Shown one piece after another: positions 1 through 8,864 of a stretch of DNA of 64,000 nucleotides. Position numbers and translations under genes: made by a program. A model generated the notes under the pieces. It saw only the letters and a list, made by a program, of their open reading frames with translations, did not search any database and was not told where the DNA came from. Numbering within the stretch: position 1 is the first letter of the stretch; each line of letters begins with the position of its first letter. Source of the stretch: Reichenbachiella agarivorans (lineage in GTDB: Bacteria; Bacteroidota; Bacteroidia; Cytophagales; Cyclobacteriaceae); NCBI RefSeq assembly GCF_025502585.1, contig NZ_CP106679.1, forward strand, positions 2,387,501 to 2,451,500, given 5' to 3'.

Positions 1-1860
1 TTTGTTGGTGCAGCACAAGGTACCATGACTGCCGAATTGCTTTGGCAATTGGGACGGGTCAGCCCTTTGGGTTTGTCTACTGACAAGACCAAGGTAGTTT
101 ATGGGGTGACTTATTACAACAGCGAAGAAAATACCAAATCAACCAGTTACTATACCGTGCCATTGAAAGGCGGTACAGCTGTCTCGGTAGCAGATCCCAG
201 CACCTTGATTGCGGACAAGAATGTCTCGCCAGACGGCAAATACAAATTGAGTCATCAAGCTGTCAAGATTCAAAATGTGGCAGGCAAGGACTACTATCCT
301 GATCTCGATCGATCCGAAGCGATGATCTATGATGACTTGATGTATAGACATTGGGATACATGGGCTGATGGTAGCTACAACCACGTTTTTCTCACGGATT
401 TGGAGAGTGGAGAAGAGACCGATATCATGAACAATAAAGTGTTTCACTGCCCTACCCAGCCATTTGGAGGAGATGAGGATTATATTTGGAACCCGAGGAG
501 TCACCAGGTACTATATGTCACCAAGAGCAAAACAGGCGCAGCATACGCGACCAGTACCAATACAGATATTTTTGTTTATGACCTCAACAACCTGACTACT
601 ACCAACCTGACCAAAGGGATGGAGGGCTATGATAACAGCCCTGCGTTTTCACCGACGGGGGTTCTAGCATGGTTGAGCATGAAGCGTGATGGCTATGAGT
701 CGGACAAGAATGATATCGTGGTAGAATACCGCCAGACCAAGTACAACTTGACAGAGCATTGGGATGGTACGGTGGAGTCTTTCTTGTGGGGAGAGAAAGG
801 TAAGAAAATTTATTTTGTGGCACCAGTGGGTGGCGCCAAGCATTTGTTTATGGTGGATTTCCCTGGCTCTGCAAGGAAGATGCCTGTCGTGCGTCAGATC
901 ACCAAGGGTCAGTTTGATGTGGTCAACATAGTAGGACAATCTGGTACTACATTGGTCGTAGGTCGCAGTGATATGAATCATGCTACAGAACTTTATGCTG
1001 TCAATCTCAAAGACGGCTCGATGAAACAATTGACGCATGTCAATGATGTAAAGTACAAAGGCATTAGCATGAGCAAGGTAGAGAAAAGGATGGTCAGCAC
1101 TACAGATAATAAAAAAATGGTGACCTGGGTGATTTATCCTCCAGATTTTGATCCCAAAAAGAAATACCCAACGCTGTTGTACTGTCAGGGAGGTCCTCAG
1201 GGAGCATTGAGTCAGTTTTATTCATACAGATGGAATTTTCAACTCATGGCAGCCAAAGGCTATATCATCGTAGCACCCAACCGCAGAGGTATGCCTGGTC
1301 ACGGTGTGGAATGGAATGAGCAAATCAGTACCGATTACGGAGGGCAAAATATGCAAGATTATTTAGCTGCTATCGACGATGTGGCTAAAGAAGAATATGT
1401 AGACAAAGATCGCTTGGGAGCGGTGGGAGCAAGCTATGGAGGGTATTCTGTATTCTATTTGGCAGGAATGCATGAGGGACGTTTCAAGTCTTTTATCGCT
1501 CATGATGGGATATTCAATTGGCGTAGTATGTATGGGACTACGGAAGAAATGTTTTTTGTGAATTGGGATCTGGGAGGTGCGTATTGGGAAGAAGAAAATG
1601 AAAAAGCCCAGCGATCATTCGGTGAATTTAACCCGATCAACCAAGTCTCAAAGTGGGATACACCGATCATGATCGTGCAAGGAGGGAAGGATTACCGTGT
1701 GCCAATTGGTCAGGGATTGGAGGCATTTCAAGCGGCACAATTGCAAGGAATCAAGAGTCGATTGCTTTACTTGCCAGAGGAGAATCATTGGGTGCTTTCG
1801 GCGCAAAATGCGTTGGTATGGCAGAGAGAATTTTTCAGGTGGTTGTCTGAGACTTTGTAG
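1..1860 (+). CDS. S9 family prolyl oligopeptidase-type peptidase, 5' end outside window
   Basis: Serine peptidase of the S9 (dipeptidyl-peptidase / acylaminoacyl-peptidase) type, probably acting on peptides in the envelope. The frame is open from base 1 with no stop, so the ATG at 25 is internal and the signal peptide lies outside the window. Counting from that ATG, an N-terminal beta-propeller-like part (about 1-350) carries repeated strand motifs, followed by an alpha/beta-hydrolase domain. The catalytic triad is visible: Ser470 in GASYGG, Asp556 in GGKDYRVP and His588 in EENHW. The C-terminus ends at the usual place for the family. Substrate cannot be told from the sequence. Confidence 0.93.
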   Translation, partial: FVGAAQGTMTAELLWQLGRVSPLGLSTDKTKVVYGVTYYNSEENTKSTSYYTVPLKGGTAVSVADPSTLIADKNVSPDGKYKLSHQAVKIQNVAGKDYYPDLDRSEAMIYDDLMYRHWDTWADGSYNHVFLTDLESGEETDIMNNKVFHCPTQPFGGDEDYIWNPRSHQVLYVTKSKTGAAYATSTNTDIFVYDLNNLTTTNLTKGMEGYDNSPAFSPTGVLAWLSMKRDGYESDKNDIVVEYRQTKYNLTEHWDGTVESFLWGEKGKKIYFVAPVGGAKHLFMVDFPGSARKMPVVRQITKGQFDVVNIVGQSGTTLVVGRSDMNHATELYAVNLKDGSMKQLTHVNDVKYKGISMSKVEKRMVSTTDNKKMVTWVIYPPDFDPKKKYPTLLYCQGGPQGALSQFYSYRWNFQLMAAKGYIIVAPNRRGMPGHGVEWNEQISTDYGGQNMQDYLAAIDDVAKEEYVDKDRLGAVGASYGGYSVFYLAGMHEGRFKSFIAHDGIFNWRSMYGTTEEMFFVNWDLGGAYWEEENEKAQRSFGEFNPINQVSKWDTPIMIVQGGKDYRVPIGQGLEAFQAAQLQGIKSRLLYLPEENHWVLSAQNALVWQREFFRWLSETL

Positions 1861-1940
1861 TGAAATGAGGCAGACAAAGAATTATAAAACGACCGTTTGA
1901 TAAGTAGATTTACCTATTTTTCACTTTAGGTGGATACTTT

Positions 1941-1971
1941 TTTGAATGAAAGATTTTATTGATTCACTTTG
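1941..1971 (+). promoter_or_regulatory. Bacteroidota-type promoter for the small secreted protein
   Basis: TTTG at 1941-1944, then 19 bp, then TCACTTTG at 1964-1971. This matches the Bacteroidota sigma pattern TTTG-N19-21-TAnnTTTG with one mismatch in the -7 box. The ATG of the next gene is 24 bp downstream. Confidence 0.5.
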
Positions 1972-1994
1972 TGGTCTCATAGTAAAATCCAGAA

Positions 1995-2447
1995 ATGAAA
2001 AAAATCACTTTAATACTTATGTTGACCCTAGCTGCTGTATCAGCTATGGCACAAACAGAAGCTTTGTGGAAAAGCAATGATTTGGTAATCGAAGAAACTA
2101 CTGATGAAAGTGGAAATAGGACCTATAGTTTGTTTGCCAAAGAAATGAAGTACACAGAGATGTACTATCTGTTGACTGTCAGCAGCGGTGGTATTCAGGA
2201 GGTGTACAATGACGTTTTGTATTTTGAGAAGTATTGTTCTTTGTCAAAAGGTACTAACAAAAATCTGCGCAACATGGATATTGCTTCTCGTGACGAGCAA
2301 TCGATTTTTATCGTGGTGACGGGTGAGGTAGGTTTTACAATCTTGCACAAGCATGACTTGAAAAGAGTGCAAAAGGCTCTTGAAAAGAGAGCAGAGTTAT
2401 TAGCTATTACTTTGGATCAGTCACCTGAGATATTGGGCTCACTCTAA
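1995..2447 (+). CDS. small secreted protein of unknown function
   Basis: A 150-residue protein I do not recognise. It begins with a clear Sec signal peptide (MKK, then a hydrophobic stretch ending AMAQ at about residue 20), so it is exported to the periplasm or surface. The mature part is mixed charged/polar with no cysteines that look structural and no repeat. It stands alone between an S9 peptidase and a convergent thioesterase-like gene, with its own candidate promoter. Function unknown. Confidence 0.75.
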   Translation: MKKITLILMLTLAAVSAMAQTEALWKSNDLVIEETTDESGNRTYSLFAKEMKYTEMYYLLTVSSGGIQEVYNDVLYFEKYCSLSKGTNKNLRNMDIASRDEQSIFIVVTGEVGFTILHKHDLKRVQKALEKRAELLAITLDQSPEILGSL

Positions 2448-2464
2448 GGCTCTCATTGCATCAA

Positions 2465-2992
2465 TTAAGATTCTTTAGGTTTCTGCCTATTTCTTCGCTT
2501 TTCTTTGAAATAGGATTTGGAACTGATATAAATGGTCTTCTCTATCGTAGAGAAGACCATTTCTTTTTTGTCCGTTACCGAGACGATTTTGATTATATCT
2601 ATTTCTCCTTTTGCTGCTACATCTTTCTTGATGTTTTCGATTTCTTCGGGACTGAATTCAAAGACTGCAGATGCATGTCGATCCACGGGTCTTTTGAAAT
2701 AAATCGTAGAGGCTTTGTCCCAGACCACATAGTCTTTGCCCAAAATTTGTAACAATTGGATCATGTAGATAGGGTCGGTTGCCGCGAAAATACTGCCGCC
2801 AAACATGGTGCCTACATAGTTTCTGTTTTTGTAGTTCAGCCGTAGGATGATTTCGACGCGGTGCATGTCGTCAGACACGTATGTCAGTTTGCCATTGGAT
2901 CGGCGATACATGGGTGCTAGGTTAAACATCCATTTGAATAGAGATGAGGGCTTGAAGAAGCGACTCAAAAACTGAAATATCTTATCGTACAT
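2465..2992 (-). CDS. DUF4442 (hotdog-fold, PaaI-like thioesterase) protein
   Basis: A 175-residue protein with the pattern of DUF4442: an N-terminal amphipathic stretch, a central MFGGSIFAATDPIY segment matching the family's GxMFGGxxxxxxD signature, and a C-terminal strand region. The family is related to hotdog-fold acyl-CoA thioesterases, but no substrate is established. The C-terminal tail is strongly basic (KEKRRNRQK). It is convergent with the small secreted protein, with only 17 bp between the stops, and has no operon partner. Confidence 0.8.
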   Translation of the reverse strand: MYDKIFQFLSRFFKPSSLFKWMFNLAPMYRRSNGKLTYVSDDMHRVEIILRLNYKNRNYVGTMFGGSIFAATDPIYMIQLLQILGKDYVVWDKASTIYFKRPVDRHASAVFEFSPEEIENIKKDVAAKGEIDIIKIVSVTDKKEMVFSTIEKTIYISSKSYFKEKRRNRQKPKES

Positions 2993-3234
2993 CTGGGTTT
3001 GTTTGTTGTCAGTCTGAAAGATAAATGACTTTTTTGTTTTCGGAGTGAGTGAGGAGGGTATTCGTCAGGACAATCCTATTGAAACGATGACCCGTCCTGA
3101 AATATGACGATTCGACTTTTGTAAAGATGAATCTTTATTGTAGCATTTTCAATCCGATTTCCTAGTCAGGTTATAGCATTCATTTTGCTTTCAAATCTCC
3201 ATCTTTCTATTCAAGGATTTTGCACAATTCAATC

Positions 3235-3242
3235 CATATTTG
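3235..3242 (+). promoter_or_regulatory. -7 box close to the murI start
   Basis: CATATTTG, one mismatch from TAnnTTTG, lies only 7 nt before the murI ATG at 3250. If used, the transcript would be leaderless or nearly so. No good -33 TTTG is present at the right distance, so the call is weak by itself. The same layout recurs at four other genes here. Confidence 0.35.
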
Positions 3243-3249
3243 CAGCTGT

Positions 3250-4056
3250 ATGGATAGAAACGCAGCAATAGGGATTTTTGATAGTGGTACAGGTGGATTG
3301 ACTGTAGCACGCGCAGTGAAGGATTACTTGCCCAACGAAGACTTGATCTACTTTGGAGACTCTGCTCACTTGCCCTATGGGGACAAATCTGCTACTACGA
3401 TTCAGTCTTATTCTATCAAAATCACCAATGTGCTACTGGAGCGTGGATGCAAGGTCATCTTGATCGCATGTAATTCTGCATCAGCTGCGGCTTTCGAACT
3501 GGTGAAGGAATATGTCGGTAGCAGAGCAAAAGTGTACAATGTAATCGATCCAGTGATCGACCTCTTGGCGGAGAAGTTCGTAGATAGAAAAGTTGGTCTG
3601 ATAGGTACTTTGCAGACGGTCAATTCTGGCGTGTTTGAGACCAAAATTAAGCAAAAGAATATTGCAGTGGACTTAGTTTCATTGGCTACTCCGCTGCTGG
3701 TACCGATGATAGAGGAGGGATTCATCCATGACTCGATTAGCCATGAGATCATTGCCAAATACCTCGGTGACGAGCGATTTGAAAACATAGAAGCACTGAT
3801 TTTGGGGTGTACGCACTATCCTATTATCAAACGAGACCTAAAAGAATTCTACAAAAACGAGGTAGAGTTGATTGATTCGGCTAATATTGTAGCCAAGAAT
3901 TTAAAACAACAATTAGAAGCCCAGGATTTAACCAGAGAGAAAACCAAAGGTAATGACCAGTTTCTTGTATCCGATATCACTCCTGCTTTCGAAAAGGCCG
4001 CAAGTCTTTTCTTCAATCAAGATATTCATCTTGAGAAGTACCCGCTATGGGAGTAA
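3250..4056 (+). CDS. murI: glutamate racemase
   Basis: Interconverts L- and D-glutamate for peptidoglycan synthesis in the cytoplasm; the enzyme is cofactor-independent and uses two cysteines. Both are present: Cys74 in ACNSASA and Cys187 in LGCTHYP. The N-terminal IGIFDSGTGGLTV motif is intact and the length (268 aa) is normal. The frame is open back to a TTG at 3220, but the ATG at 3250 puts the FDSGxGG motif at the normal distance from the N-terminus, so I choose it. It precedes the nuo genes by about 100 bp and is probably a separate transcript. Confidence 0.95.
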   Translation: MDRNAAIGIFDSGTGGLTVARAVKDYLPNEDLIYFGDSAHLPYGDKSATTIQSYSIKITNVLLERGCKVILIACNSASAAAFELVKEYVGSRAKVYNVIDPVIDLLAEKFVDRKVGLIGTLQTVNSGVFETKIKQKNIAVDLVSLATPLLVPMIEEGFIHDSISHEIIAKYLGDERFENIEALILGCTHYPIIKRDLKEFYKNEVELIDSANIVAKNLKQQLEAQDLTREKTKGNDQFLVSDITPAFEKAASLFFNQDIHLEKYPLWE

Positions 4057-4158
4057 TTGTTGTTGTTGCTGATTGATAAATTATCATCCGAAAACTAGCT
4101 GATATCTAGCACTGTTTTCCCTGCTTAATTTTTTAAATTACGATTTCAAAATCAATCA

Positions 4159-5178
4159 ATGATAGCGTTTCTTATCTATCTTCCTTTTCTACTGGTCTTT
4201 GTCATTTTCGCGGTGTATGCGGAGAGGAAAGTGTCTGCGTTCATGCAAGACAGACTTGGCCCTATGGTTGTAGGCAAATACGGTATCCTTCAGTCTTTTG
4301 CTGATGTACTCAAAATGATGCAAAAGGAGGATATCATTGCGCTGGCTGCTGACAGAAAGCTCTTCGTCATTGCGCCATTGGTTATTTTCGTTTCGGTATT
4401 TACAGGATTTGCAGTATTGCCACTTACTGTCAATATCCAGGGCTCAGCTGCGGAAACAGGCATCTACTTTTTACTGGCGGTGATTTCGCTGGATGTAATA
4501 GGCATACTGATGGCAGGCTGGGGATCGAATAGCAAGTTTTCACTTTTTGGTGCGATGCGTTCGGTGGCACAGATCGTGTCTTATGAGATTCCTTTGGGAT
4601 TGTCCATTCTTTGCGTGATCATGCTGACTCAGACTTTGAGTCTTCAAGAAATTTCTTTCCAACAGGTGGGTACATTGGGATTTATCAACTGGAACATCAT
4701 TCAATATCCATTTCTATTCATACCGTTTGTGATTTATTTCATAGCCTCTTTGGCCGAATCCAATAGGACACCTTTTGATTTGCCAGAGGCGGAATCAGAG
4801 CTGATTGGCGGTTTTCATACCGAGTACTCAGGATTCAGATGGGCGGTCATCATGCTCTCGGAGTATGGGATGATGCTTTTGGTTTCTTTGATTGCTGTGA
4901 TACTTTTCTTTGGGAGTTGGAATACACCACTGCCTAATGTAGGGCCTGTATTATTGGGGGACTGGACTTCAGGAACTGCGGGAGAACTGTCATCAGATCT
5001 TTGGGGTACGTTTTGGTTGCTGTCCAAGGCGATGCTTATGATTTTCTTACAAATGTGGGTGAGATGGACCTACCCTAGAATCAGGGTGGATCAGATGATG
5101 TCATTGAGTTGGAAGTACCTGACTCCTATTGGGCTATTCATGGTGTTTGTTTCGGGATTTTGGAAAATATGGATGTAA
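4159..5178 (+). CDS. nuoH: NADH-quinone oxidoreductase subunit H
   Basis: Membrane subunit of complex I that forms the quinone-binding chamber with NuoB/NuoD and the first proton channel. The 339-aa sequence has about eight membrane helices, the conserved AERKVSAFMQDRLGP segment near residue 20, and the ESNRTPFDLPEAESEL loop (about residues 195-210) that lines the quinone site. It is the first gene of a seven-gene block, nuoHIJKLMN. No nuoA-G genes lie upstream; murI is the neighbour. I saw no clear TAnnTTTG promoter in front. Confidence 0.96.
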   Translation: MIAFLIYLPFLLVFVIFAVYAERKVSAFMQDRLGPMVVGKYGILQSFADVLKMMQKEDIIALAADRKLFVIAPLVIFVSVFTGFAVLPLTVNIQGSAAETGIYFLLAVISLDVIGILMAGWGSNSKFSLFGAMRSVAQIVSYEIPLGLSILCVIMLTQTLSLQEISFQQVGTLGFINWNIIQYPFLFIPFVIYFIASLAESNRTPFDLPEAESELIGGFHTEYSGFRWAVIMLSEYGMMLLVSLIAVILFFGSWNTPLPNVGPVLLGDWTSGTAGELSSDLWGTFWLLSKAMLMIFLQMWVRWTYPRIRVDQMMSLSWKYLTPIGLFMVFVSGFWKIWM

Positions 5179-5181
5179 GCT

Positions 5182-6105
5182 GTGAAGACCTATTTTAAAA
5201 ATATCGCTCAGACGCTTGGATCCATGTTGTATGGACTGAAGATCACTTTCACTCACATGTTGAAAGCCAGAACCTCGCGCCAGCCAATTGGTGTAGCAGA
5301 CAAGGACTACTTCGAGCATAAGGAGGGGATTTTTACGCTGCAATACCCATTTCAGGAGTTTCCAGTTCCAGACAATGGACGCTACAAATTGCACAATGAA
5401 ATTGATGATTGTATCGTCTGTGACAAGTGTGCCAAAGTCTGTCCAGTCAACTGTATCGACATAGAGCCAGTGAGAGCGGTAGAGGAAATCGGGAAGACTT
5501 CTGATGGGACATCCAAAAAAATATATGCAGCCAAGTTTGACATTGATATGTCGAAGTGCTGCTTCTGTGGTCTCTGTACGACGGTTTGTCCTACGGAGTG
5601 CTTGACCATGACCAAGGAATATGACTTTAGCGTGTTTGACATCAAAGCACATAATTTTGAGTTCTCGGACATGACACCTGAACTGGTGGATGAAAAGAAG
5701 AAGGAATTCGAAGTGTACAGTGCGGAGAAGCTGAAAGCGGAAGCTGCTGCCACCAAGGCAGTTGTGGCAAAACCCGCTGCAGCTCAGTCAGTTGATGCGC
5801 CAAACGCTGAACGTCAAACGCCAAACGCTAAGCCCGTGTTCCGACCGAAGATGAAAAAGTCAACGGACGACAGTCTACCGTCAACGGAAAGCCAAGAGCA
5901 TACGACGGAAAGTGAAAAGCCAAAAGCTGCTAAACCAGTTTTCCGTCCGAAGGTAAAACAGAAAACGGCAGAATCGCCCAAGGCAGACCGCCCAACGCCA
6001 AACGCTGATGAAAAAAGCGATCAGCAATCAGCGGATAGCGATAAGCCTAAAGCAGCCAAGCCAGTTTTCAGACCTAAAATAAAACCTAAAAAGACCGACG
6101 AATAG
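5182..6105 (+). CDS. nuoI: NADH-quinone oxidoreductase subunit I with long repetitive C-terminal tail
   Basis: Carries two [4Fe-4S] clusters that pass electrons toward quinone in complex I. Both CxxCxxCxxxCP motifs are intact: Cys77/80/83/87 and Cys126/129/132/136. The start is GTG, 3 nt after the nuoH stop. The 307-aa length is well above the usual 160-190 aa. From about residue 190 to the end lies an Ala/Lys/Pro/Thr-rich tail with three copies of KPVFRPK (…RPKMKK, …RPKVKQK, …RPKIKPKK) separated by Ser/Thr/Glu-rich linkers. The tail looks disordered and is very basic at the repeats; its role is unknown. Confidence 0.95.
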   Translation: MKTYFKNIAQTLGSMLYGLKITFTHMLKARTSRQPIGVADKDYFEHKEGIFTLQYPFQEFPVPDNGRYKLHNEIDDCIVCDKCAKVCPVNCIDIEPVRAVEEIGKTSDGTSKKIYAAKFDIDMSKCCFCGLCTTVCPTECLTMTKEYDFSVFDIKAHNFEFSDMTPELVDEKKKEFEVYSAEKLKAEAAATKAVVAKPAAAQSVDAPNAERQTPNAKPVFRPKMKKSTDDSLPSTESQEHTTESEKPKAAKPVFRPKVKQKTAESPKADRPTPNADEKSDQQSADSDKPKAAKPVFRPKIKPKKTDE

Positions 6106-6629
6106 TGGAGCAAGTGGATTTCAATATATTGGCATTTTATGGTTTTGCTGGGATGGCAGTGATCTCTGCCGTGATGATTTTACTCTCCAAAAACATCATT
6201 CATTCGGTATTTATGCTGGTTTTGGTGTTTTTTTCTATAGCAGGGGTGTTTTTGATTTCCAATGCGGAGTTTGTAGGTGTGACACAAATCATGGTGTACA
6301 TTGGTGGGGTATTGATTTTGATGATGTTTGGCGTGATGCTGACCAATCGTATTGATGGTAGCAAACTAGTCACTGAACATCGAAGAGTGATTCCGGCCTT
6401 GTTGGTAGGTGTGGGGTTGATCTTGGTTTTTGCGGCGAGCTTGAAACATAAATTCCCATTGGCAGATTTTGGTCCAGTATCAGAATTGAATTATTCAGTC
6501 ACAGAGACAATTGGAATCAACCTGATGACACATCAGTTGGTGGCTTTGGAGTTGACAGCTGTGCTTTTGCTCATGGCTCTAATAGGAGCAGCCTATCTCG
6601 CGGGGTCTAAATTTGAAGAGAAGAAATGA
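6105..6629 (+). CDS. nuoJ: NADH-quinone oxidoreductase subunit J
   Basis: Integral membrane subunit of complex I, 174 aa with five predicted helices and the conserved VGVTQIMVYIGGVLILMMFGVML segment (about residues 58-80) containing the pi-bulge helix TM3. The GTG start shares its G with the TAG stop of nuoI (1-nt overlap), and the 3' end overlaps nuoK by 4 nt, so translation is probably coupled. Confidence 0.94.
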   Translation: MEQVDFNILAFYGFAGMAVISAVMILLSKNIIHSVFMLVLVFFSIAGVFLISNAEFVGVTQIMVYIGGVLILMMFGVMLTNRIDGSKLVTEHRRVIPALLVGVGLILVFAASLKHKFPLADFGPVSELNYSVTETIGINLMTHQLVALELTAVLLLMALIGAAYLAGSKFEEKK

Positions 6630-6928
6630 TACCAATCGAACACTATATCATCTTCAGTGCGGCACTACTCATCATAGGTTTGCTCATCATCATTGTGAAG
6701 CGAAACCTGATCATGGTACTGGTAGGAGTAGAGCTGATCTTGAATGCAGCCAATATCAATTTGGTGGCTTTTTCTCAGCATGATCCCTTGTTGACTGGAC
6801 AGATGATGTCCTTGTTTGTGATAGTGATTGCCGTGGCAGAGTCTGCGGTGGCACTGGCGATTGTGTATCAGATTTATAGACATCAACAAGTTTCCAACTT
6901 GGACGAACTAGATGAATTGAATGGGTGA
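6626..6928 (+). CDS. nuoK: NADH-quinone oxidoreductase subunit K
   Basis: Small three-helix, MrpC-like membrane subunit of complex I (100 aa) involved in proton translocation. The family motif MVLVGVELILNAANINLVAF (about residues 30-49) with its conserved membrane Glu is present, as is the second membrane Glu in AVAESAVALAIV. Its ATG overlaps the nuoJ stop by 4 nt, and its 3' end overlaps nuoL by 8 nt. Confidence 0.95.
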   Translation: MIPIEHYIIFSAALLIIGLLIIIVKRNLIMVLVGVELILNAANINLVAFSQHDPLLTGQMMSLFVIVIAVAESAVALAIVYQIYRHQQVSNLDELDELNG

Positions 6929-8852
6929 GTTGAATTATATCGTGTTGTTTGCCATACTGCTCCTTCCACTGGTAGGAGGGGCTATCGCGTATCTTTCTGG
7001 CAACAAACTTGGTGGGGTAGTGTTGACTCTTACTTTTGGTTTGGTGCTGTTGTTGGGTATATATGCCATTGTCCAAATCCCATCAGGTACTTCCATTTCT
7101 CTGGATTGGATTTCTTTGGGAGCAACCCAATTCAAGGTGGGGTTGTGGTACGATCATCTATCTGGAATCATGATTTTGGTGGTGGCGATTGTCGCCTTGC
7201 TGGTGGCAATATTCTCGATGGAGTACATGAAGCATGACGAAAGTCGAGCCAGGTATTTTGGACAGTTGGGCTTGTTTGCCTTCTCGATGTACGGCATTGT
7301 TTTGTCTTCCAATCTCTTATTGACTTTTGTGTTTTGGGAGTTGGTTGGATTCTCATCTTACTTATTGATTGGTTTTTGGTTTACACAAGCCAAGCCGCCC
7401 ATTTCATCTTTCAAGGCCTTTGTGATGAACAAAGTTGGAGATGCGGGTTTTCTCTTGGGTATTTTCGTGCTCTATGCCTATTTCAAGACTTTGGATATTT
7501 CTGAATTGTTGTCTTTGACTCAGTCAGGTTTAGAAATCCCAGATATCATGTTGTTTGTTGCGGGTTTTGGTTTGTTCCTAGCGGCAGTTGGTAAGTCTGC
7601 GCAATTTCCGTTACAGACTTGGCTACCAGACGCCATGACTGGTCCTACACCTGTTTCGGCACTGATCCACGCCGCTACGATGGTAGCAGCAGGCGTTTAT
7701 TTGTTGGTGCGTGTTTTCCCTTTGTTGTCTCCAGAGCTGCTACATCTCATCGGTGTGATTGGCGGAATCACCGCATTTACAGGAGCATTTGCCGCATTTG
7801 CGCAAAATGACATCAAGAAAATATTGGCCTACTCCACGATCTCTCAATTGGGATACATGGTTATGGCGATTGGTGCAGGTTACCCGATGGCGGCTTTCTT
7901 TCACTTGGTGACGCATGCATTCTTCAAAGCGGGTTTGTTTTTGTGTGCAGGTAGCATCATCCACTATTTTCATGAGACGAATCACGATCATGGATTTGAT
8001 GGACAGGACATTCGCAATATGGGTGGGTTGAGGTCTGTATTACCGATCACTTTTGTGGTCTTCACGATTTGTACGCTTTCATTGGCTGGAGTTCCTTTCT
8101 TCTCAGGGTTTCTATCCAAAGAAGTAATCTTAGGAGGCGTATTGGGTAGTTCACTGCCTTATGTAGTCTCAATCTTAGCTTTGGTGTCGGTTTTTATGAC
8201 CGCTGCTTATATGGCTCGATTGTATTTCAAGGTTTTCTTCGGAGAGAAAGTGACTAGTCAGTTTGTCGAGAATGTCAGAGTCAAAGTTCCTTTGATGGTA
8301 TTGGCTGGGTTGTCATTTTGGATAGTGTATGCGCTCAATCCGATGGGTGAGCACAACCGAGTAGCCGATATTTTGGGCAATCTGATGATTGATCCTGAGG
8401 TGACGCATTTTACTTGGCTGCCTGTGCTTTCTTTGGTATTGGTAGCTTTGGGTATATTGACTTCTTATCTCTATGTGGAGAAGCGGATGTTGATCACTCC
8501 GATTGAGGGAGTGAAAAAAGTATTCTATCAGTTGTCTGCGCACAATTTTTATTTGGATCACTTTCATCGCAAAGTGGTGGCTGTTGGCACGATGAAGGGT
8601 GCTGAGGTATTGTTTTTTGTGGACAAGAAAATATTGGATCGTTTGGTCGATCTTTTGGCGAAGGGCGAGGTGGTATTTGCGCATTTTGTAGGACTGATTG
8701 ACAAGCATATCGTGGATGGCTTGGTCAATTTGCTGGGTTGGTTTGCTCATTTTGTAGGCGACCGCACCCGAAAAATGCAAAGTGGCAATGTGCAGATGTA
8801 TTTCGTTTGGGCTTTGTTTGGTCTGTTGATCGTTGTTTATTTTTTGACTTAA
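6921..8852 (+). CDS. nuoL: NADH-quinone oxidoreductase subunit L
   Basis: Mrp-antiporter-like proton pump subunit at the distal end of complex I (643 aa). It shows the family helices, including FVFWELVGFSSYLLIGFW with the conserved Glu, FPLQTWLPDAMTGPTPVSALIHAATMVAAG (Lys/His proton path), and DIKKILAYSTISQLGYM. The C-terminal lateral helix region follows at about 560-640. The start overlaps nuoK; nuoM follows after 12 bp. Confidence 0.96.
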   Translation: MGELNYIVLFAILLLPLVGGAIAYLSGNKLGGVVLTLTFGLVLLLGIYAIVQIPSGTSISLDWISLGATQFKVGLWYDHLSGIMILVVAIVALLVAIFSMEYMKHDESRARYFGQLGLFAFSMYGIVLSSNLLLTFVFWELVGFSSYLLIGFWFTQAKPPISSFKAFVMNKVGDAGFLLGIFVLYAYFKTLDISELLSLTQSGLEIPDIMLFVAGFGLFLAAVGKSAQFPLQTWLPDAMTGPTPVSALIHAATMVAAGVYLLVRVFPLLSPELLHLIGVIGGITAFTGAFAAFAQNDIKKILAYSTISQLGYMVMAIGAGYPMAAFFHLVTHAFFKAGLFLCAGSIIHYFHETNHDHGFDGQDIRNMGGLRSVLPITFVVFTICTLSLAGVPFFSGFLSKEVILGGVLGSSLPYVVSILALVSVFMTAAYMARLYFKVFFGEKVTSQFVENVRVKVPLMVLAGLSFWIVYALNPMGEHNRVADILGNLMIDPEVTHFTWLPVLSLVLVALGILTSYLYVEKRMLITPIEGVKKVFYQLSAHNFYLDHFHRKVVAVGTMKGAEVLFFVDKKILDRLVDLLAKGEVVFAHFVGLIDKHIVDGLVNLLGWFAHFVGDRTRKMQSGNVQMYFVWALFGLLIVVYFLT

Positions 8853-8864
8853 TTATCTAGACTT

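Noticed and set aside
2456-2752. 98-codon plus-strand ORF opposite the DUF4442 gene
   Set aside because: Lies wholly antisense to a recognised family protein; Phe-rich composition is that of a reverse-complement frame.
5760-6080. Frameshift or separate gene in the nuoI tail
   Set aside because: The frame runs without break from the ferredoxin domain to a stop that overlaps nuoJ, and the tail repeats are in one frame.
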